64,000 nt of DNA from an uncultured Lachnospiraceae bacterium. GTDB lineage: Bacteria; Bacillota; Clostridia; Lachnospirales; Lachnospiraceae. The stretch is from the NCBI GenBank assembly GCA_944381575.1, contig CALWLS010000002.1, positions 124,001 through 188,000 on the forward strand, in the 5' to 3' direction. Under the pieces are notes generated by a model that did no database searches, was not told where the DNA came from, and was given only the letters and a program-made list of their open reading frames with translations. Below, one piece after another: positions 52,060 to 59,967 of the stretch (the first letter of the stretch is position 1; each line of letters opens with the position of its first letter). A program made the position numbers and the translations under genes.

Positions 52060-54873
52060 TTACAAATGCTTCATTGCGTATACCGCCTGGCCCAAGGCTA
52101 TGCCTCCGTCATTCGGCGGTATGAGATGATGTATCAGCACATTCATCCCGCATCTTTCAAGTTCATTTTTTACATATCCCAAAAGCAGGGTGTTCTGAAA
52201 TACGCCTCCGCTTAAGGCCGCCGTCCTGCAGGCCTCAGGTTTTATTTCCGCTGCCGCGGCCACCGCGTCGGCCGTCATCTCCGAAAGGGCAAGATGGAAG
52301 TTCAGGGCCGTCCTTTTTATGTCCGTTCCCTTAAGACGTTCCCTTAACACTGCCTCCATCAGGCCGTTAGTATTAAGTATGATGCCTCCCTCACCTGCAG
52401 CATGCAGGGTATCTATATCAAGACATTCAGATCTGCCGCGGCTTCTTCTATTAAAATAAGCTGTGACGTCAAATTCCTTTGCTCCTTCCATTGCCGCGTA
52501 CATGAGCGCAGTTGAGGCCTCGCCCTCAAAGCTTGAAGCCTTCTTTATGCCGAGTACGGCGCTCACGGCGTCAAAGAGTCTGCCGGCACTGGTCGAAGGC
52601 ACCGTATTTATCATACGGTCAGACATGGCGGATATCACGAGATATTCGTCCTTACTGCAGAGCCCGAGCCTTAGACACATATCCATGCCCTTCTCTTTTC
52701 CGTACAGCCCGTTTATCATGGAAGCCGCTATGCGCCAGCCCTCCTTAGCGGACATATCTCCTCCGGCCTGTTTAAAGCCGTCGATATGTCCAAGCCGTTC
52801 AAAGCCGTCCCAGGTGCTGAAAAGTATCTCTCCTCCCCATATGGTTCCGTCCGTTCCATAGCCGGTACCGTCAAAGGAGGCGCCTATCACCGGAAGCTCC
52901 CGTCCGTTTTCAGCCATACAGGAAAGTATGTGGGCGTAATGATGCTGCAGCTCAAAGATCTTTATTTCCTGCAGATCTTCCTTACCTTCCTCACGGTTTT
53001 TCTGAAGCCCCGTCTGGCCGTCTTCCCGGCTGTCCTTTTGACGGTATTTATCTGATCCCTGAATACGTATTTCACCGGCATTTTCAGGGCGCTGTTGACT
53101 ACCATCTTCTCCGCCGCTGCCCCGAGGCTCTTGCCAAGGACCGCCTTTAGTACCGGCCCGAATACCACTGCCACCGCCTTGGTGACCGTTGCTGTTATAA
53201 ATGTTATTATCGGTATGACCGTCGCGTTCAGCAGCGCATATATCAGATCCGCCAACGGAGCTAATATCGTCTGCAGCAGCGCGATAATTCCCAAAGGATC
53301 CGGTATCATATCCCTTCTCCTCCCATCTTTTCTTCAATTCATAGGCAAGCTCTCTCGACCTGTACAGCGGATGCATGTCGCAGGCTATGGCCTCAGGCTT
53401 TGCCTCCAGCAGTGAACAGAACCTCCCTATGGTCTCGTCAAGAGCGTTTAAGGTCCTTACGTCGCCAAGGTCCCCCACATATGGCGAAGGATAGAACAGC
53501 TGTCCCCTGCCTATGCAGAAGCTGTTTTTAAGCTCGCCTCCGATGCCTATCACCGAAGGTATGCCTTCCTTATGCGCCTCTGGCGCAGACTCAAACAGCA
53601 CCGGCAGCGGGGCATAGCCCCTTGAGCGCCGTATCATGTACGGCTCATCTTCAAACATGTCCATAACGGTGTCGTCCGCCCTTATGCGTATGAGCCTGTT
53701 GTGTGAAAGTATGGCGTCGCATAACGGCAGCAGCTCCTTCAACGCGTCATTATCATCCCTGCATATGGGAGCCCCGGATTCGTTGGCGCTTGTCATCACA
53801 AGACAGTCCGTCATGCTGATGCCGTCGTCATAATCAAACAGCAGCATCTGCAGCGGAGCGTATGGAAGCATTACCCCAAGCTTTGGATTTCCCGGTGCTG
53901 TCTCTTCGGATATCCCCGGCTTAAATTCAGCCGCTTCTTTACTTACTGTTTTCCTTTTTTCAAGCAGGATTATAGGCTTTTGATGCCCCGTTATAAGCTC
54001 TCTTATGATATCAGGACCGATAATGCACTCCCTTTCCACCGTCTCGATATCCTTCATCATGACGGCAAAGGGCTTTGCCGGCCTGTTTTTTAATCTGCGC
54101 AGCCTCTTTACCGCCTCACCGTTAAGGGCGTCGCAGCTTAAGTGAAATCCGCCTATGCCCTTTATCGCGACGATGCCGCCCTCCATGATCATATTCCTTG
54201 CGTGGGTTATGGCTTCCCGGCCTCTTAAGCCCGGACCGTCCGGTCCAAGGATATACACTTCAGGTCCGCAGTCATTACAGCAGACGGGCTGGGCGTCGTA
54301 GCGTCTCGTTTCAGGATCGTGATATTCCTGAAAGCATTTTCCGCACATTGGAAATTCCTTCATGCTCGTGCGTTCCCTGTCATAGGGAAGTCCCTCTAAA
54401 ATGGTCATGCGTGGCCCGCAGTTCGTGCAGTTTATAAAGGGATGCAGATACCTTCTGTCTTCGGGATCATAAAGCTCCTTCCTACAGTCCTCGCATATGG
54501 CTATATCGGGAGATATGTATATCTCTCCCTTTGTACGGCCGCTTTCAATGATCGAAAAATCCTCGTATACAGCCGGCTCTTTCTCCGTATCGGTTCCTGA
54601 CCCATGCTCTTTGCCGTTAAGCTCCTCCACGTCCGCCCTGATTATTGAAGCCCTTTTTGGCGGAGCTTCTTTAAGCAGCTTTAAGAAGGTCCCGCACTGC
54701 ATATCAGTGCCCTGGGCGATTATCTCCACATAAGGCCCCTTGTTGCACACAGATCCCCTGATCCCTGCCTCCATGGCGTGACGGCTCACCGTGGGCCTGA
54801 AGCCCACCCCCTGTACTATGCCGTACACACGGATCCTTAAGGTCTTTGTTTTTTCCTTTTCACTGCCTGTCAT
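52060..54873 (-). CDS. hypF: Carbamoyltransferase HypF with a long insertion
   Basis: 937 residues, about 170 longer than usual HypF. HypF uses carbamoyl phosphate and ATP to load HypE. The order is normal: acylphosphatase-like domain (RVYGIVQGVGFRP), two zinc fingers (CEDCRKEL...CTNCG and CGKCFQEY...CCNDCG), a YrdC-like domain (KRPAKPF-type RLKNRPAKPFAVMMK), then the Kae1-like domain with LQHHYAHILSC and GASFDGTGYGTDG. Between ACDMHPLYRSRELAYELKK and LQHHYAH there is an extra hydrophilic Gly/Asp/Gln-rich stretch of roughly 110 residues (about nt 52980-53310). A second reading frame lies inside this insert. The start overlaps the fusion gene's stop by 14 nt. Confidence 0.92.
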   Translation of the reverse strand: MTGSEKEKTKTLRIRVYGIVQGVGFRPTVSRHAMEAGIRGSVCNKGPYVEIIAQGTDMQCGTFLKLLKEAPPKRASIIRADVEELNGKEHGSGTDTEKEPAVYEDFSIIESGRTKGEIYISPDIAICEDCRKELYDPEDRRYLHPFINCTNCGPRMTILEGLPYDRERTSMKEFPMCGKCFQEYHDPETRRYDAQPVCCNDCGPEVYILGPDGPGLRGREAITHARNMIMEGGIVAIKGIGGFHLSCDALNGEAVKRLRRLKNRPAKPFAVMMKDIETVERECIIGPDIIRELITGHQKPIILLEKRKTVSKEAAEFKPGISEETAPGNPKLGVMLPYAPLQMLLFDYDDGISMTDCLVMTSANESGAPICRDDNDALKELLPLCDAILSHNRLIRIRADDTVMDMFEDEPYMIRRSRGYAPLPVLFESAPEAHKEGIPSVIGIGGELKNSFCIGRGQLFYPSPYVGDLGDVRTLNALDETIGRFCSLLEAKPEAIACDMHPLYRSRELAYELKKRWEEKGYDTGSFGNYRAAADDISSVGGSDICAAERDGHTDNNIYNSNGHQGGGSGIRAGTKGGPWQEPRGSGGEDGSQQRPENAGEIRIQGSDKYRQKDSREDGQTGLQKNREEGKEDLQEIKIFELQHHYAHILSCMAENGRELPVIGASFDGTGYGTDGTIWGGEILFSTWDGFERLGHIDGFKQAGGDMSAKEGWRIAASMINGLYGKEKGMDMCLRLGLCSKDEYLVISAMSDRMINTVPSTSAGRLFDAVSAVLGIKKASSFEGEASTALMYAAMEGAKEFDVTAYFNRRSRGRSECLDIDTLHAAGEGGIILNTNGLMEAVLRERLKGTDIKRTALNFHLALSEMTADAVAAAAEIKPEACRTAALSGGVFQNTLLLGYVKNELERCGMNVLIHHLIPPNDGGIALGQAVYAMKHL
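52962..53309 (-). CDS. Nested reading frame inside the hypF insertion
   Basis: A 115-codon frame on the same strand as hypF but shifted. It begins ATG 53309 with a strong GGAGGAG site 9 nt upstream. The product has a hydrophobic N-terminal half (LGIIALLQTILAPLADLIYA, then VIPIITFITATVTKAVAVV) and a highly basic C-terminus (KTARRGFRKTVRKVRK). Codon choice here (ATA, CTG, GTA, GCG) looks more like the neighbouring genes than the overlapping hypF frame, which uses GGT, GAT and ATT. It could be an overlapping small membrane protein or the relic of an inserted gene. No homologue recognised. Confidence 0.4.
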   Translation of the reverse strand: MIPDPLGIIALLQTILAPLADLIYALLNATVIPIITFITATVTKAVAVVFGPVLKAVLGKSLGAAAEKMVVNSALKMPVKYVFRDQINTVKRTAGKTARRGFRKTVRKVRKICRK

Positions 54874-57517
54874 ATATTATATCCGTCTGTCTTCCAGATA
54901 CCGCAAAATGCGGAAGATCTATAAATATAAGCTCCCTGTCTAAAAAGCTTTTTATATAAGGTATAGTCACAGCATCGGCAATTATGATGTCTGGGTCAGT
55001 TTCAGCAATGATCCTTTTAAGACCGGCCTCCCCGGACATGGCTCTTGCAGCGCCCTCCGACTTAAACCAAGTAGCCGCATGCGCCTCCTTTGCCCCAAGC
55101 TCCATGATAAGCCTGCAAAGCTCTGCGGCAAGGATCTCCTGGTGGACTATGAGCACTCTTTTTCCCTTATATATCTCCTTATTCGGATCCTCCGGCGTTA
55201 TTTCTGATAATATCCTGTCCGCCCCGGGATACGCCGTAATGAACGGTACTCCAAAACGTTCCTCTAAGTACTGTGCCGCCTTCAGTCCTGACGGCGCTAC
55301 GACTATATTTTTATTAGCATATGCGGCCCTTTTAAATGCATCAAGACCGCCGTCCGCTCCGTAGCAGCAAATGTCATCAGTTCCAAGGGCGTCTGCAAAA
55401 AACCGTCCCGGATCCTTTGAAAGCATATCCAGCGGCGAAGCCCCTATTATGCCCGTAAAGCCATCGGCCGGCAGGCGTTTCTGATCCCCTGACAGGCCTT
55501 CCGTGATACAGTCTGCCGGCCCCGTGTCTGCGGCTTCAGACTCAGACCTTTCAGCTGCAAAGGCCTTAAACAGCTCGAGGTACGCCTTTTCAGCCCCTTC
55601 GTCATAAAGTCCCGTGCCTGTGGTATCTATCCCTATGACCTTGAGCCCCGTATCCTTTTCCGCCATCCGCTTTATGGCCTTATAGTCGGTTCCTATAACG
55701 GCAGGCACCGGCGTGCCTATTACTGCGGCAAAGTTCGCGTCTATCACGCTGGCCGCCCGCTTTATTTTTTCCACTAAATGATCATCCCTGCCGAGGATGG
55801 CGTCCATATCCCTTAAGCCCGCGCTGAATATTGCGCTCTTTTCATCAAGCCATCTCGGCTCATCAAATCCGCAGACATTCCCGGCGCAGCCTCCGGCGTC
55901 ACATATAACGGTAAGCCCTCCCAGTCCGTAAAATACCGAGGACGCTCCGGACTGATCCGGAGCAAAGGGAGGAAGGAACAGTCTCATCCCCCGGACGTCT
56001 GTTTTCTGGTCCTTAATAAGTTCCACACCGCTCTGCTCCAGGACATCCTGCTCAGCCGATCCTCCTTTGACATTTTCCAAAGACTCTGCCAATGGCACCG
56101 GCTTAAGCACCCGGACTCCCTCCGGCCCTTCCTTTTTATCGGAATAATATCTCAGCCTTACTCCATCCTCAGGGGCTTTGGCTGCGGAATTATACAACCC
56201 GTACAGTTCTTCAAAAAGATGCCTTACCCCGGAGAAACTAAATGGCTGGGTGTCCCCATTCCAGTTTAAATGCCTGCTCTCCGGATGGTAATAGGCCGCA
56301 TCCTTTCCTATGGTGATGTCAATTTTCAGTCCGTCATTTTCATAATAGAGCATTCCCGGATCAAGGTTCGACATTATCTCAGTGTCCGGAGAAAGCTCCG
56401 CTATTTTCCTGATATATATGAAGTTCTCTTCTGTGACCGTGCCGAATATCTCCGATACGGTAAAGCCCTCCCGGATCAGGGCATAAGCAAGCTCAAAGGG
56501 GTCTCCGTTCATTATCTCCCCTACCGCAAAGGAAGGGAGCTTTTCCCTGCCCTTAAAAATACCTTTAAATCTCTCTATGGCCTCTCTGGCAGCTTCCTTT
56601 TGCCTGGATACATCCACGCTAAAGCCAAGAGCCTTTCCGAGGGCCTTGTACTGGGACTCTATCTTATCCATCTGGTACAGACGCTTAAGCTCGATATAAG
56701 GTATCTTAAGGCGTTCCTCCAGATCAGCCGCTGCCGGCCTTGCTTCAGGGTTTAAGACCACATTGAAATTGGCCTCCCCCATATCCGTAAATTCATCATA
56801 ATCCCGGCAGGCCGATACCTCCCGTATCTTCTTTATTCCCATGGAACGGAAGACATCATAGAGCTCACAGTCCTTTGCGAGGGGCGAGAAAAAGCCCAGT
56901 ATGTTTATACTCGTGCTTACTTTTTTTCTTTCCTCAAGCAGCGAATATATGGACTGCCTTATATGCACCATTGGAGGCTTTCTTCCCTCTCTTGTAAGCG
57001 CATACATATAGCTTGGCCTCACCGGAACCCCGGCCTTTTCCTCAGCCTTTTTAGACACTCTGTCCATGTCTGTGCCAAGCAGGGCGTCCACGCAGGTAAT
57101 GCATATCATAATGACAGAAGGCTTTTTCCCAGTCCTTTTTAAGACCTCCTCAGCGACCCTGGCCGCAGCCTCAGGGATCTTATTTAAATGCCTTCCTGTG
57201 ACGATATCCGCCTCGTCCATATCTAAAAAGAAAAACCGGTCCCTGTATTCTGTCCTGTCCCCTATGCCTGAGGTATTTCTGCCGCAGCATCCCGGAGACA
57301 CTACTAAAAGCACCGAGCCCGGAACAGTAAGCGAGGCCCTCTTTACGCCAAAACCCTCAGCCCCCGGTGAGTTAAATGAAAGCGCCGCCGGGGAACTCAG
57401 TATCAGATGCTCCGCCGACTTAAACTGTAACGGAAGCCCGTCCATGCCGAGGCCATTTAGTTCTGAGGCCGTTATCTTAAACGCCCTGCCCTTAAATTGA
57501 TCCTTATCCATACCCAT
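54860..57517 (-). CDS. Fused nitrogenase component 1-like protein (A-B, 885 residues)
   Basis: Two component-1-like modules in one chain. The first (about 1-430) has SPGCCGRNTSG near residue 75 and ICITCVDALLGTDMD near 136 and matches the separate 499-residue type A protein. The second (about 510-885) has DAGGCAGNVCGFDEPRW near 560, FAAVIGTPVPAVIGTDY and GIIGASPLDMLSKD, ending LPHFAVSGRQ; it matches the 442-residue type B protein. In the second module the first and third cluster cysteines of type B are replaced (FAPDQSG, VIGTPVP), leaving the central GGC. The gene lies directly after the NifH-like gene. This may be an assembly scaffold or a catalytic pair; which one is unclear. Confidence 0.85.
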   Translation of the reverse strand: MGMDKDQFKGRAFKITASELNGLGMDGLPLQFKSAEHLILSSPAALSFNSPGAEGFGVKRASLTVPGSVLLVVSPGCCGRNTSGIGDRTEYRDRFFFLDMDEADIVTGRHLNKIPEAAARVAEEVLKRTGKKPSVIMICITCVDALLGTDMDRVSKKAEEKAGVPVRPSYMYALTREGRKPPMVHIRQSIYSLLEERKKVSTSINILGFFSPLAKDCELYDVFRSMGIKKIREVSACRDYDEFTDMGEANFNVVLNPEARPAAADLEERLKIPYIELKRLYQMDKIESQYKALGKALGFSVDVSRQKEAAREAIERFKGIFKGREKLPSFAVGEIMNGDPFELAYALIREGFTVSEIFGTVTEENFIYIRKIAELSPDTEIMSNLDPGMLYYENDGLKIDITIGKDAAYYHPESRHLNWNGDTQPFSFSGVRHLFEELYGLYNSAAKAPEDGVRLRYYSDKKEGPEGVRVLKPVPLAESLENVKGGSAEQDVLEQSGVELIKDQKTDVRGMRLFLPPFAPDQSGASSVFYGLGGLTVICDAGGCAGNVCGFDEPRWLDEKSAIFSAGLRDMDAILGRDDHLVEKIKRAASVIDANFAAVIGTPVPAVIGTDYKAIKRMAEKDTGLKVIGIDTTGTGLYDEGAEKAYLELFKAFAAERSESEAADTGPADCITEGLSGDQKRLPADGFTGIIGASPLDMLSKDPGRFFADALGTDDICCYGADGGLDAFKRAAYANKNIVVAPSGLKAAQYLEERFGVPFITAYPGADRILSEITPEDPNKEIYKGKRVLIVHQEILAAELCRLIMELGAKEAHAATWFKSEGAARAMSGEAGLKRIIAETDPDIIIADAVTIPYIKSFLDRELIFIDLPHFAVSGRQTDIIYDRQ

Positions 57518-57594
57518 ATCGATTTATCCCGAAATAATTGCCTGCTGACCGCCCAGACATTTAAAAACATCATGCAAACTGCCTGCCAGAGGGC

Positions 57595-58353
57595 TCAGCC
57601 CTCTCCAAGAAGCTTTTTTGCAAGCTCCATAAAAGTCCTGCTTACCGGAAGATCCATATCTCCCTCTATCACCGTCTTGCCCTGGTCCTCATAGTAATTG
57701 ATATCCTTTGACCTCGGTATCTCTCCTATTATCTCAAGGCCGTTGGGATCCGTAAAAGCGTGGACCTTTGCATTTTCATCCTCTACATTCCTGTGGTTTA
57801 AAATGACTCCCCTTACTCTTGCGTAACTCCTGTCCTCAAAGTTTTTTACGGCCTGATAAATGTTATTGGCGGCGTAAAGAGCCATTTTTTCTCCGGAGGT
57901 CACTATCAGCACCTCGTCCGCGTAGCCCTCCCTTATGGGAGCCGCAAAACCTCCGCAGACCACGTCGCCGAGCACATCGTACAGGACCACGTCCGGCTTC
58001 CAGGTCTCAAAGAGCTTCATTTCCTCCAAAAGCTGGAATGTGGCTATTATGCCTCTTCCAGCGCAGCCAAGCCCCGGCGTCGGTCCTCCGGTCTCTATGC
58101 AGAGTATCCCTCCATAGCCGACCTTTGATATATCCTCTATGCTTTCAGGCTCCGCATCCATATCTCTCATATAATTCATGACAGGGAGCAGCGGTTCTCC
58201 GTTAAGCAGATTGATGGTCGAATCCGCCTTGGGATCACAGCCTATCTGAATCACACGCTTGCCCAGGCTTGCAAACGCCGCTGCCAAATTAGCCGTTACC
58301 GTTGATTTTCCTATGCCGCCCTTGCCGTAGATCGCTAATTTTAATATGCCCAT
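57595..58353 (-). CDS. NifH-like Fe protein
   Basis: 252 residues, the ATP-driven electron donor of the nitrogenase superfamily. P-loop GKGGIGKST (residues 10-18), GCDPKADST (38-46), [14 protein letters not shown] with Cys97 and Arg100, and [16 protein letters not shown] with Cys133. Both [4Fe-4S]-bridging cysteines are at almost the same positions as in Azotobacter NifH. It is shorter than classical NifH and distinct from ParA-type ATPases because it has both cysteines. First gene of the 11-gene operon, preceded by an attenuator-like leader. Confidence 0.93.
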   Translation of the reverse strand: MGILKLAIYGKGGIGKSTVTANLAAAFASLGKRVIQIGCDPKADSTINLLNGEPLLPVMNYMRDMDAEPESIEDISKVGYGGILCIETGGPTPGLGCAGRGIIATFQLLEEMKLFETWKPDVVLYDVLGDVVCGGFAAPIREGYADEVLIVTSGEKMALYAANNIYQAVKNFEDRSYARVRGVILNHRNVEDENAKVHAFTDPNGLEIIGEIPRSKDINYYEDQGKTVIEGDMDLPVSRTFMELAKKLLGEG

Positions 58354-58557
58354 TGCCTTTTATCCTCTTAGTCCTAAGTCACCTTAAACGTACGCTGCCC
58401 TAAAGCCATAAAAAAGCCCTTTTATGCCGGAAATGACATAAAAGGGCATGCTGAGCCTTTCAGCACACGTCCTTTATCCATGTCTTCGGGCTTGATAAAT
58501 CTCGCTGTCAGTACTTTGGGACATGCTGTATCATCGCATTGATATTTTTTTAACTAT
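58354..58557 (-). promoter_or_regulatory. Structured leader of the nitrogenase-hydrogenase hybrid operon
   Basis: About 200 nt between the inferred transcription start and the NifH-like start codon. Pairings seen: CATGTCC with GGACGTG (58519-58525 with 58466-58472) enclosing a TTTATC/GATAAA hairpin, then TGCTGA/TCAGCA (58449-58465), then an intrinsic terminator (58410-58447). I do not recognise a known riboswitch class. Transcription attenuation is inferred. Confidence 0.6.
58410..58447 (-). terminator. Leader terminator before the NifH-like gene
   Basis: GCCCTTTTATG pairs with CATAAAAGGGC (11 bp) followed by six T on the minus strand, about 55 nt before the start codon. Read-through is needed for operon expression. 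Confidence 0.88.
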
Positions 58558-58563
58558 ATGTGG

Positions 58564-58591
58564 ATTATAGCAAAAACACCGCCGCAGTCAA
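58564..58591 (-). promoter_or_regulatory. Promoter of the hybrid operon
   Basis: TTGACT, 16-bp spacer, TATAAT on the minus strand. The -35 box lies in the loop and 3' arm of the upstream gene's terminator. Confidence 0.75.
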
Positions 58592-58606
58592 TCCTTGCGG
58601 CGGTGT
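58571..58606 (-). terminator. Terminator of the YjjG-like gene
   Basis: ACACCGCCGCA and TGCGGCGGTGT form a perfect 11-bp stem, followed by TTTT; 15 nt after the stop codon. Confidence 0.92.
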
Positions 58607-58620
58607 CTTTATGTTCAAAA

Positions 58621-59340
58621 TCACGTAAGTCCCGGATCCTGAATGCTAAGCAGCACTCTTTCTATATCCTCCCATGCGTTGAGCTCGAGGTCCGGACGCA
58701 CCGGACTGTCCCCATCAAGGGTATCATTAGCCTTAAACTGCGGGTTATACCATATGGAAACTATCCCACTGTTTACTCCACCCCTTATATCCGAGGAGAG
58801 GGAATCGCCTATGATAACTGTCTCTTCTCTTTTATATCCCGGTATCCTTTCAGCTGCCCTCTCAAAAAATCTTCTGTCCGGCTTGTTAAAGCCTATCTCC
58901 TGCGAGATAAATATGCCGTCAAGATACTCCTCTAAGTCTGAGCTCCTTATGCGGCCGTACTGTACCCTTGCAGTCCCGTTGGATACAAGATACATCCGGT
59001 ATGACGGCTTAAGCCTCTTAAGGGCTTCATGGGCTCCCGGCATGTAATAATGGCCTCTGCTCAGGTTATTTTCATATTTTTCACGAGCCGTCTCCGGAGG
59101 GATATCAAATCCTTCCTCTTTAATAAACACCTCAAATCTCCGGGAAAGGACCTCATTTCTGGTCATATGTCCAAGCTCCAGCTGCTTCCAGTGCCATTTG
59201 TTAATGGCTGAATATCTTTCTGCGGCATCGTCTCCGGCCTTCACCCCAAAAGACTCAAGCATTTTTAAGAGCGCCTCGCGCTCCGCCCTTTTGAAATCAA
59301 ATATGGTGTCATCCAGATCCAAAAGTATGTTCTTTATCAT
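58621..59340 (-). CDS. YjjG-family noncanonical pyrimidine nucleotidase (HAD)
   Basis: 239 residues. HAD motif I DLDDTIFDF near residue 8, motif II LVSNGTARVQYGRI near 117, and motif III/IV EIGFNKPDRRFFERA with IIGDSLSSDIRGG. This pattern fits the YjjG group, which hydrolyses dUMP, dTMP and damaged pyrimidine nucleotides. Overlaps the upstream flavin-binding protein gene by 4 nt (ATGA) and ends in a strong terminator. Confidence 0.9.
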   Translation of the reverse strand: MIKNILLDLDDTIFDFKRAEREALLKMLESFGVKAGDDAAERYSAINKWHWKQLELGHMTRNEVLSRRFEVFIKEEGFDIPPETAREKYENNLSRGHYYMPGAHEALKRLKPSYRMYLVSNGTARVQYGRIRSSDLEEYLDGIFISQEIGFNKPDRRFFERAAERIPGYKREETVIIGDSLSSDIRGGVNSGIVSIWYNPQFKANDTLDGDSPVRPDLELNAWEDIERVLLSIQDPGLT

Positions 59341-59810
59341 TCGTGGAACTTACAGCTCCATTCTGTTACCTTAAGCCTGAATACAGCCGTCGCCTTTATG
59401 GCCTCGTCGTTAAACTGTATATCCTTTCTGTCGGTATACTGGGCGAATATTGCCTTAAAGGCCTCCTTTTTGGAATCTGTATCCTCAAGTATGGAGATAT
59501 CTCCCTTACCCATTATGCTCTTAAAGGCAAAGGAATAGCCGCATCCCGTTTCCTGAGGCTTAAGCTCATGTCCGCAGTCCATTTCGAAGGATACGACCGG
59601 CTGCTTTCTGATGAGGTCTATCTTTTTACCTTCCCCTGCTCCATGAAAATATATCACAAGGCTGCCGTTTTCAACAGTATGTCCGAAATTGACCGGCACC
59701 ATATATGCCAGCCCGTCCTCGTCAATAAGTCCTATCCTGACGCAGTCGCACTCCCTGACTGCCTCAAGCATGACAGCCTGATCCGTTATCTCCCTGTCCT
59801 TTCTGCGCAT
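59337..59810 (-). CDS. Pyridoxamine 5'-phosphate oxidase-family protein (NimA-like)
   Basis: 157 residues. The split beta-barrel flavin-binding fold is suggested by MRRKDREITDQAVMLEAVRE, MVPVNFGHTVENGSLVIYFH and SVIMGKG-like SIMGKGDIS. Such proteins bind FMN or heme and include nitroimidazole-resistance proteins. ATG 59810 is chosen for its CAGGAGG site 6 nt upstream. Coupled to the YjjG-like gene. Confidence 0.86.
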   Translation of the reverse strand: MRRKDREITDQAVMLEAVRECDCVRIGLIDEDGLAYMVPVNFGHTVENGSLVIYFHGAGEGKKIDLIRKQPVVSFEMDCGHELKPQETGCGYSFAFKSIMGKGDISILEDTDSKKEAFKAIFAQYTDRKDIQFNDEAIKATAVFRLKVTEWSCKFHE

Positions 59811-59869
59811 AATATCCTCCTGCCGAATAAAATTTGTGTTTAAACGCATTTTGTTCCCGTAACAGATTT

Positions 59870-59954
59870 ATTATACCATACCGATTAAGTTTATGGATAT
59901 ACCGGAAAGTACCGCATGACACGTGTACTTTTTAAGTCAGTACCGCATGGCGCG
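59870..59954 (-). promoter_or_regulatory. Extended -10 promoter with upstream direct repeats
   Basis: TGGTATAAT (TATAAT at 59870-59875) with no good -35 box. Upstream on the same strand lie two copies of a 16-nt sequence (plus strand AGTACCGCATGRCRCG) at 59908-59923 and 59939-59954, 31 bp apart, placed as expected for an activator site. Confidence 0.55.
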
Positions 59955-59967
59955 GCATTTTCACACA

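Noticed and set aside
43956-58353. Annotating the operon as a nitrogen-fixation (nif) cluster.
   Set aside because: No classical NifD/NifK, NifB, NifE/N or molybdenum-handling genes are recognisable, and the component-1-like proteins are divergent; the NifH-like protein alone does not imply nitrogen fixation.
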